Assembly (NCBI RefSeq): GCF_027533645.1
Contig: NZ_JAQAGY010000015.1
Span: 123,506-187,505, forward strand
Reading direction: 5' to 3'
DNA length: 64,000 nt
DNA from: Paenibacillus caseinilyticus
GTDB lineage: Bacteria > Bacillota > Bacilli > Paenibacillales > NBRC-103111
Shown: piece by piece, positions 58,754-64,000 of the stretch
Numbering within the stretch: position 1 is the first letter of the stretch
How the letters are laid out: every line of letters starts with the position of its first letter
The notes under the pieces: generated by a model
Told to the model about the DNA's origin: nothing
Seen by the model: the letters and a program-made list of their open reading frames with translations, nothing else
Databases searched by the model: none
Position numbers and translations under genes: made by a program

Positions 58754-59731
58754 TCACACATCCTGGGACAGCCGCACCATGTCCAGCAGCTGCATGCCGT
58801 TCTCGTAGATCGGCTCGCTGTAATGCCGCACGAAGAAGTCCCGGTCGATCCCGGTCATCCGGAATCCGCACTTCTGGTACAGGGCCAGCTGGCCCACGCC
58901 GGTGCTCCCCGTACCGACTTCGATTGTCCTGTAGCCGAGCGCCCTAGCCTCGCCGACGGCATGGGTCACGAGCATCTTGCCGATGCCCTTGCCTTGATGC
59001 GGCTCCGCCACGGCGACATTCACTAGCTCTACGGTATCCGGGCGTGTGGGAAGCAGAACGTACACCCCGACCGCCGATCCTGCCGCATCCGGGGCCGTAT
59101 AACACATTCCTCTTGACAGGTACTCTTCCACCAGGCTCCGCGAAGGATCGGCGAGCAGCAGCAGTTCCATCGGGGGCGGCTCCCCGTCCGCCAGCCTGCG
59201 AATAGGCAGGATAGGTTCTCCCGGGCTGCCGGGCGTCTCATCGCTGCTCTCCCATATCATCGATGTGCTGTGGGGGACGAATCCTTGCTTGCGCCAGAAC
59301 GCCATCCCACCGGGATTGGTGTCCAGCACATCGAGACGGATCGCCGAACAGCCTTGGAACCGCTCCTGCTTCAACAGGCGGATGCCTTCCCCGCCGTAAC
59401 CGAGCCCCCGGTACGCTTCCTGGATGAAGTAATGGCGTATGTAGACTTCCCGCTGCGCCTGGTGATACGGATGATGGCGGAATTGGTACAGGGCATACCC
59501 GGCTTCGGCCTCGCCTGCGGTGAACAGATCCGCCTGCCACCCGCCGGACAAGAAGTCCGTCATGCGGGCCTCCAGCTCCGGGAGCCCCATCGGGTTGCCG
59601 CTCTTCTCCGCCCGGATCAATCCGAGGTTCATCGCTGCGAGCCGTCCGGCGTCCCCCGCGCCGGCTGCTCTCAAGCCAAGCTTTATTTCATTTATTCCGG
59701 GCTTTATTTCAGGCTTTATTTCGGGCTTCAT
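58754..59731 (-). CDS. Double GNAT acetyltransferase
   Basis: This 325-aa protein consists of two GNAT acyltransferase domains. The first is at about 18-165, with the acetyl-CoA loop in YRGLGYGGEGIRLL and the end LDTNPGGMAFWRKQGFV. The second is at about 175-325, with PHQGKGIGKMLVTHAV and the end ALYQKCGFRMTGIDRDFF. The substrates are unknown; the second half resembles small-molecule acetyltransferases. The first 17 residues (MKPEIKPEIKPGINEIK) come from four copies of a 12-bp unit such as AAGCCCGAAATA and look like a recent expansion. It follows the DUF1697 gene by 26 bases. Confidence 0.87.
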   Translation of the reverse strand: MKPEIKPEIKPGINEIKLGLRAAGAGDAGRLAAMNLGLIRAEKSGNPMGLPELEARMTDFLSGGWQADLFTAGEAEAGYALYQFRHHPYHQAQREVYIRHYFIQEAYRGLGYGGEGIRLLKQERFQGCSAIRLDVLDTNPGGMAFWRKQGFVPHSTSMIWESSDETPGSPGEPILPIRRLADGEPPPMELLLLADPSRSLVEEYLSRGMCYTAPDAAGSAVGVYVLLPTRPDTVELVNVAVAEPHQGKGIGKMLVTHAVGEARALGYRTIEVGTGSTGVGQLALYQKCGFRMTGIDRDFFVRHYSEPIYENGMQLLDMVRLSQDV

Positions 59732-59757
59732 AAGGCTCCTCCTCTATCTTCCTTATT

Positions 59758-60315
59758 TCAGTCCCGGCACATGGAGACGAGCTTCCGGATCGTGGCTTCA
59801 TTGCGTGTCGTCGCCATGACCTTCAGCTTGCTTTCCAGAAAGTTGTTCGAGAACTGCGACTTGCCATAAGAGCCCCGGCACAAAATGTACGCGACATCCC
59901 CCGCGATCCGGTATTCGTCGACTTCATTGGCATAAGCCCGCAGCCTGTCCACGGCGTCCCCGTCCGGCACCTTCTCCAGAAAGGAGTAATACCGCTTCGC
60001 CTGCACCTCCTCCTCAGTACCGGCTGAAGCGCCCGTAGTGAACGGGTTCGCCGCCAGCGCCTCTTCCAGCGCTTCGGGCGTCCGGACAATGACTCCCACC
60101 TCGAAGCCGAAGTGCGACTTAAGCTTGCCGGCAATCTGTTCCGCCAACGCGCCGGGACTCTCCTCCTCCGTATGGAACACGGCATTCCCGCTTTGGATAT
60201 ACGTCCTCACCTGCCGGAGGCCCATCGACTCCAAGAGCTCGCGCAGCTCCTCCATCCTGATGATCTTCTGCCCGCTGACATTGATGCCTCGCAGCAGAGC
60301 GATATACTTGGCCAT
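59758..60315 (-). CDS. DUF1697 family protein
   Basis: This 185-aa cytoplasmic protein matches DUF1697, with the conserved start AKYIALLRGINVSGQKIIRM and RTYIQSGNAVF. The family has a ferredoxin-like fold and no known activity. The start MAKYIAL has GGGAGGGG about 8 bases upstream. It is the first gene of a probable two-gene operon with the double GNAT protein. Confidence 0.88.
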   Translation of the reverse strand: MAKYIALLRGINVSGQKIIRMEELRELLESMGLRQVRTYIQSGNAVFHTEEESPGALAEQIAGKLKSHFGFEVGVIVRTPEALEEALAANPFTTGASAGTEEEVQAKRYYSFLEKVPDGDAVDRLRAYANEVDEYRIAGDVAYILCRGSYGKSQFSNNFLESKLKVMATTRNEATIRKLVSMCRD

Positions 60316-60423
60316 ATATGGACCCCTCCCTATTCTTCCAATTCCCTGACGCTTCCAGTATACCATGAGAGCCCCGCTGCGGCTTCTCCCGGGACCCTGA
60401 GGGGTATGGGGTTTCAACCGCTC

Positions 60424-60474
60424 TTGAAGTCGTGTCCTATATGAATTTCTTTAGCGGTAAGGACACGACTTCAA
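60424..60474. repeat. Long inverted repeat upstream of the DUF1697 operon
   Basis: TTGAAGTCGTGTCCT (60424-60438) and its exact complement (60460-60474) are separated by 21 bases. There is no T tract. It lies about 110 bases ahead of the DUF1697 start and may be an operator or the remains of a mobile element end. Confidence 0.65.
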
Positions 60475-60585
60475 AGGCGGCCCGTAAACTCTCCACCCCA
60501 CACCCATCCCTCTCTAATCTACTCTCGGCTTAGCTCCTACCTTACTAAGAACAAGAAATTTTATAAATTCTATAATATCAAGCAA

Positions 60586-60609
60586 GGGCCGTTCCCTTAG
60601 GAACGGCCC
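60586..60609 (-). terminator. Probable terminator of the GH74 gene
   Basis: GGGCCGTTCC and GGAACGGCCC form a perfect 10-bp stem with loop CTTA. The T tract on the minus strand is weak (TTGCTTGAT), so the call rests on stem strength and place. Confidence 0.65.
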
Positions 60610-60637
60610 CGAAGATTCAGCACTGCGACTGGCTCTA

Positions 60638-60700
60638 CTCTACTTACTCTACTTACTCCACTCACTCCACTTACTCTACTTACTCTACTTACTCTACCTG
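60638..60700. repeat. Tandem 9-bp repeat, seven copies
   Basis: Seven 9-bp units run without gap: CTCTACTTA four times, plus CTCCACTCA, CTCCACTTA and CTCTACCTG. The array starts 38 bases past the stop of the xyloglucanase gene (60739). It is in the 3' untranslated region of that gene, before its terminator. Such arrays commonly vary in copy number between strains. Confidence 0.9.
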
Positions 60701-60738
60701 CCCTCTCTCTACTCGACTCCCCTCTGCGGCCGCCGCCC

Positions 60739-63321
60739 TTATTTCACCTTGTACCTCACTTTCACGGTCCGGCTTGCGGTATTGCCCGAGGGATCGACTG
60801 CCTTCACCGTGAATTCATTCTCGCCTTCCGCCAGCGGGAAGGAGCGGCTGAACTTCCCCTTGACTACAGGCACGCTGACGGGCGCTCCGCCACTAGGGGC
60901 AATTGTGACGGCACCGTCCTGCAGCTCCTCATTCACCCGGCCGGAGAGCACTACGGTCGGCTTGCGGGTGCTGCGGTCCACGTCATCCAGCTCGATTCTC
61001 GGCGCCTTGGTGTCGCCCGGCAGATCGCCCCGCACAATCCCGAGCCCGTTCGTCCCGACATAGACCCGGCCGAACACCCGCGGATCGCCGGTAATCGTCC
61101 GGTTGGCCGAGCCGAACTGGTGGGCATCGTCATTGATCCGGACCCAGGAGGCGCCGATATTGTCCGAGCGGTAGATGCCGTAATTCCCGCCGACCTTCGC
61201 ATAGGCATACACGGCCATGTAACGCTGGCCCGGCGCTGCCTTGCCGAATCCGACGGTAGCCGCTTCTTCCACGCCCTTAACCTTCTTGAAGGTTGCGCCC
61301 GAATCGGTGGAGCGCCAGAGGCCGTAGCTGCTGGCCGTATCGGAATTGTCCTTGGCCGCCCCCAACCAGATATCGCCTTCCGCCCCCGGCACCGCTTTGA
61401 AATTACTTGTCAGCTTGGCAGGCAGTCCCGAAGCCTTGGAGGCCGCGAAGGTCGCTCCGCCGTCCGTACTCACGTAGAAGGTGCCTCCGGCAAAGCCGTA
61501 GAACTTCTGCGGGTTGACCCGGTCCGAGGAGATATGGGCCCCAGCCGGAATCCCTTGAGATGCGGTCCAGGTCGCTCCGAGGTCCTTCGAGAAGCTGACG
61601 GGTCTCGGCGCCTCGGGAGTATCCCCCTGCGGGCTCCACAGGAGCGTCTTGCCGTCGGCTCCGACAGCTACATAGCCGCCGCTCGTCTTATCCTCCGCCC
61701 CCGAGATCCAGGCATTCGCCGCAGGGCGCCACGTTCGGCCGTTGTCCGTGGAGACGCCCATTCTCGCGGCACTCCCGTCGGCATTGCCGACGCGGACGAT
61801 GATATCCGGGTTCTTCTCGGCATAATCGAGGTCGGTGCTGCTTCCGATATACGGATTCGTGATCATCTCCGGCGCCCGGTTCAGATCCTCATGCCGGAAT
61901 CCCCCGATGTCGCCCATGGAGCTGAGCAGCGGCGCGCCCGACGGCGGACTCACCAGCCCGAGGATCGCCGTCTCTTCGATCCCGTCCGCGGCGACGCCGA
62001 TCTTCACGGTGCCGTCCCCATCGAGCGCCGTCAAGTTCTCGCTGCCGTACAAGGTCGCGCCCGTCCCGTACATCATGCGGTCGGAATTGAACGGATCGAT
62101 CTCGAGGTCGCCGATCATCCAGCCGAGCTTCGGCGCAATCTCCGGGAGCTCCTTCTTCTGTCCCCAGTCGAGCCACGGCGAGAGGGAATAATCGATCGTG
62201 AACCGGTTCTCGCGGATCGGGTTCTTCGAATAATCCAGCGTCCAGAACGGTTTCCAGGTGACGCCGCCGTCCGTACTGCGGTAGATATGGTCGTCCGGCC
62301 ACCATTTGTTCATCGTCGCGACCATCACCGTATCCGGATGCTGCCGGTCTACCGTCAAGCCGCCGTACGGGCTGTCCGTACTGCCTGTAGGCGAGATGTC
62401 CTTCCAAGCACCGGACTTCGTATCGAGCTTCCAGACCGCTCCCGTGCCGCCGTTGTAAGGACCTGCGCCCTCATTGTAGGTGACGTACAGGTTCCCCTGC
62501 CCGTCCAGAACGCCGTGATGCGGCAGGAACCCCTGAGCCGGCTGTCCCGGCACCGCTTCCCAGGTCGCTCCGCCGTCCGTGCTGCGGTAGATGCTCTGGT
62601 TCGTATCCGCCACGCCGGCGTAGATCGTCTGCGTCGCATGTCCCTTGGAGCCCGTCTTCTCGTCGAACGTGATCCACACGACCCCTACCCGGTCCCCCAG
62701 GTCGTCCACATAGCTGCCTGCAGCCCCGAAGCTCTCGACCCGGCTCCACGATTCGCCGTAATCCGTGCTCCGCCACAGGCCGTTCCCGCTGCGTGCCCCT
62801 AGGTACAGCACCCGGTTGTCGTTCGGATCGACGGCAAGCCGTTCGCCCATCGAGCGGCCCGGCATATTCCCGCCGAGCTTGAAGGGCAGCTCGGTCCGCT
62901 TCCAGCTCCGTCCCTGGTCCTTGGAGCGCAGGAGTACCCCATTCATATCGGTCCAATCATTCGTGTACGTGCCCGCAGCAACGTAGACGCGGCTTGGGTC
63001 CACCGGATCTGTCGCCATACTCTCGACGCCCAGCATGTTCCACTCTTCGAAGGCCACGGAACCCAGCAGCTGAATCCACGTCTTCGTGTCCGGGTCCCAC
63101 CGGTAGGCGCCTCCGATATCCGTACGGGCGTAGATCAGGTCCTTCTTAGACGGATTATAGATAATCCCCGGCACAAAGCCTCCGCCTACTACCTTCACCC
63201 GGCCCCATTGATAGTTTTCTTTGGGTTTCTTGCCCCCCTGGGCCTCTGCAGCCGAACCCGTACCCGCCAGCGAAACCGTTAAAGCGCTTACCAAAATCAA
63301 ACTCATCCACTTCTTGTACAT
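60739..63321 (-). CDS. Secreted xyloglucanase, GH74 family
   Basis: This 860-aa exported enzyme cleaves the beta-1,4-glucan backbone of xyloglucan. A signal peptide spans residues 1-27. The GH74 region (about 36-765) is built from two seven-bladed beta propellers, with many sorting-type blades such as IYRSTDGGATW and LWRSTDYGESW. The two catalytic Asp residues are visible: Asp68 in YARTDIGGAYRWD and Asp471 in SSMGDIGGFRHED. The last 90 residues (about 770-860) are an Ig-like domain (AEGENEFTVKAVDPSGN). AGAGGAGG lies 7 bases before the ATG at 63321. It stands alone; the palindrome GTAAGCGCTTAC is in its leader. Confidence 0.94.
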   Translation of the reverse strand: MYKKWMSLILVSALTVSLAGTGSAAEAQGGKKPKENYQWGRVKVVGGGFVPGIIYNPSKKDLIYARTDIGGAYRWDPDTKTWIQLLGSVAFEEWNMLGVESMATDPVDPSRVYVAAGTYTNDWTDMNGVLLRSKDQGRSWKRTELPFKLGGNMPGRSMGERLAVDPNDNRVLYLGARSGNGLWRSTDYGESWSRVESFGAAGSYVDDLGDRVGVVWITFDEKTGSKGHATQTIYAGVADTNQSIYRSTDGGATWEAVPGQPAQGFLPHHGVLDGQGNLYVTYNEGAGPYNGGTGAVWKLDTKSGAWKDISPTGSTDSPYGGLTVDRQHPDTVMVATMNKWWPDDHIYRSTDGGVTWKPFWTLDYSKNPIRENRFTIDYSLSPWLDWGQKKELPEIAPKLGWMIGDLEIDPFNSDRMMYGTGATLYGSENLTALDGDGTVKIGVAADGIEETAILGLVSPPSGAPLLSSMGDIGGFRHEDLNRAPEMITNPYIGSSTDLDYAEKNPDIIVRVGNADGSAARMGVSTDNGRTWRPAANAWISGAEDKTSGGYVAVGADGKTLLWSPQGDTPEAPRPVSFSKDLGATWTASQGIPAGAHISSDRVNPQKFYGFAGGTFYVSTDGGATFAASKASGLPAKLTSNFKAVPGAEGDIWLGAAKDNSDTASSYGLWRSTDSGATFKKVKGVEEAATVGFGKAAPGQRYMAVYAYAKVGGNYGIYRSDNIGASWVRINDDAHQFGSANRTITGDPRVFGRVYVGTNGLGIVRGDLPGDTKAPRIELDDVDRSTRKPTVVLSGRVNEELQDGAVTIAPSGGAPVSVPVVKGKFSRSFPLAEGENEFTVKAVDPSGNTASRTVKVRYKVK

Positions 63322-63377
63322 AAGCTTCCTCCTCTGCCGTATCAGCATATCTTGATCCAAGGTCATCCGCGCCGCCC

Positions 63378-63390
63378 GTAAGCGCTTACC
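63378..63390. promoter_or_regulatory. LacI/cre-like palindrome in the GH74 leader
   Basis: GTAAGCGCTTAC (63378-63389) is a perfect 12-bp palindrome 57 bases before the ATG. A related copy, TAAAGCGCTTACC, is at 63280-63292 inside the signal-peptide codons; the centres are 98 bp apart. The core fits a LacI/GalR-type site and is close to cre, though the outer CA bases are missing. Confidence 0.5.
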
Positions 63391-63534
63391 TGGATAGGCG
63401 CCCACCAGCTCGTCCACTGCCTGTCTCCCCATTTCTTCCTCATTGTAACCTTGAACGGACAGAGGGAAGTACCCTGCATTTTAAACGTAAATTCATGGAA
63501 AAATTAGCGGTCGGTCACTTTACAGAATAGAGGC

Positions 63535-63554
63535 TTGTTCTTTATATAGAACAA
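63535..63554. promoter_or_regulatory. Palindrome before the small membrane protein
   Basis: TTGTTCT-TTATAT-AGAACAA is a perfect 7-bp dyad about 70 bases before the ATG of the 35-aa gene. It could be an operator of a small dimeric repressor. Its relation to the gene is inferred. Confidence 0.4.
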
Positions 63555-63622
63555 TACTACAATAAAATATACAGCGATTCACCGGATGGAACAATCATGG
63601 ATTAGGGGAGAACAGCGGACCT

Positions 63623-63730
63623 ATGGAAGAACAACGCATTAGTATGTACAAAGGCTGTCTCGTCGGTATCCTCCTCTGCACGCCGTTCTGGATTCTGATC
63701 CTCTACCTTCTGGTTAAATGGATAGGGTAA
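63623..63730 (+). CDS. Tiny single-helix membrane protein, 35 aa
   Basis: A short frame encodes a 35-aa protein with a charged start (MEEQRISMYKG) and one long hydrophobic helix (CLVGILLCTPFWILILYLLV) before the end KWIG. GGGGAG lies about 12 bases before the ATG. It may be a small membrane regulator or a toxin-like peptide. No partner was seen. The chance that it is real is moderate, based on the strongly biased hydrophobic segment and the isolated position. Confidence 0.5.
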   Translation: MEEQRISMYKGCLVGILLCTPFWILILYLLVKWIG

Positions 63731-63880
63731 CAGGGAATAAGGTGCTGCGCAGCGCGCTCGCCGCGGGCCACGGCATCCGGGTCGGCCTGGAGGATGCGTG
63801 CTCCGGATGACGGACGGACATCAGGTCCATGGCGGCAATGCGGAGCTTGCCGCCATGGCCTGCGCACTGGCCGATCACCG

Positions 63881-64000
63881 ATCGAGTAGGAGGGGGCGCC
63901 TAGCCCCCGTCCTCTCACACCACCGTACATGCGGGTCCGCATACGGCGGTTCCAAAAGGTTAACGAAGTTCCAGATATCGAGAAAGCAAACTCTTCAGCC
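63881..64000 (-). mobile_element. 3' end of a probable group II intron (domains V and VI)
   Basis: Read on the minus strand, 63918-63951 folds as a group II intron domain V: CCGCCGTATGC, loop GGACCC, then GCATGTACGGTGG, with the two-base bulge of this domain and a CGC triad like class C introns. It is followed by a short stem GGGGGC/GCCCCC of domain VI type and the end CTACTCGAT at 63881. The intron body, including most of the reverse transcriptase gene, lies beyond the right edge. Class and boundaries are inferred from memory of family structure. Confidence 0.75.
63960..64000 (-). CDS. C-terminal end of a group II intron maturase (partial)
   Basis: Only the last 12 codons are present (LKSLLSRYLELR, stop TAA at 63960-63962), running off the right edge. 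The position, just before the domain V of the intron, is where the reverse transcriptase/maturase frame normally ends. The identity is inferred from this place only. Confidence 0.5.
   Translation of the reverse strand, partial: LKSLLSRYLELR

Noticed and set aside
61120..62802. A 560-residue open frame opposite the xyloglucanase gene
   Set aside because: Antisense shadow; no start signal and no family-like motif.
63535..63554. LexA (SOS) box
   Set aside because: The dyad lacks the GAAC-N4-GTTC spacing of the Bacillus LexA site.
63703..63942. A 79-residue minus-strand frame near the right edge
   Set aside because: It crosses the intron domains V and VI and the exon junction, so it cannot be a normal gene.

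Overview
The window reads as chromosome of a high-GC, spore-former-type Bacillota, most like Paenibacillus. This is inferred from gene families and was not tested by a search. The signs are strong AGGAGG-type ribosome sites with frequent GTG and TTG starts, ATGA stop/start overlaps, YesM/YesN-type two-component control of a sugar ABC importer that lacks its own ATPase, copper-amine-oxidase-like 'stalk' domain proteins, a YolD-like protein, and secreted plant-polysaccharide and chitin enzymes. No rRNA, tRNA, CRISPR array or insertion sequence was seen. The only mobile element is the 3' end of a probable group II intron entering from the right edge.

Layout. 1-6.4 kb: two lipoproteins (one NlpC/P60), a rhamnogalacturonan acetylesterase, a secreted Gly-run protein, a four-copy 72-bp tandem array overlapping the end of an unreported-looking 50-aa gene, and a stand-alone ParB-like protein. 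6.4-13.3 kb: a lipoprotein, a decayed alpha-glucosidase, a YuiH-like molybdopterin oxidoreductase, a YolD-like protein, a [2Fe-2S] protein, a coupled Crp-family regulator/MFS pair, and a coupled SRPBCC-DoxX/DUF4166 pair. 13.9-21.1 kb: a MerR/thioredoxin operon with a textbook MerR-type promoter, an ATP-dependent kinase-like protein, a CNNM/HlyC membrane protein, a DUF1836 protein, a broken sugar-binding protein, speD and an MFS transporter. 21.3-26.2 kb: an HtrA-like protease with a stalk-domain partner, and a GH18 chitinase. 26.5-37 kb: housekeeping-type enzymes, a frameshifted DMT exporter, a RidA-like protein, a PL11 rhamnogalacturonan lyase, a PEI-repeat protein and a nitronate monooxygenase. 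37.6-41.5 kb: an AT-richer block with HxlR/quinone reductase and LysR/MFS divergent pairs. 41.5-48.6 kb: a sugar ABC importer (binding protein and two permeases) plus its sensor kinase and AraC-type response regulator. 48.9-53.1 kb: a stalk-domain protein, a small acidic protein and a DUF990-type ABC exporter. 53.2-58.7 kb: a possible small RNA, then a five-gene operon of secreted protein, ABC ATPase, permease, histidine kinase and response regulator, with PhoP-like direct repeats at its promoter. 58.7-64 kb: a double GNAT protein, a DUF1697 protein, a GH74 xyloglucanase, a tiny membrane protein and the intron end.

How it works together. Three secreted enzymes attack pectin rhamnogalacturonan and xyloglucan (CE12, PL11, GH74) and one attacks chitin (GH18). 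They are scattered rather than clustered, but candidate CcpA (cre) or LacI-type operators lie near two of them and near the sugar-importer regulators, which suggests shared carbon control. Two separate signalling/transport modules (YesMN plus importer, and OmpR/HK plus ABC-2 exporter) are complete. Several loci are decayed (GH13, sugar-binding protein, DMT exporter). Three loci carry tandem repeats at or just past a stop codon, which is the most unusual recurring pattern here.
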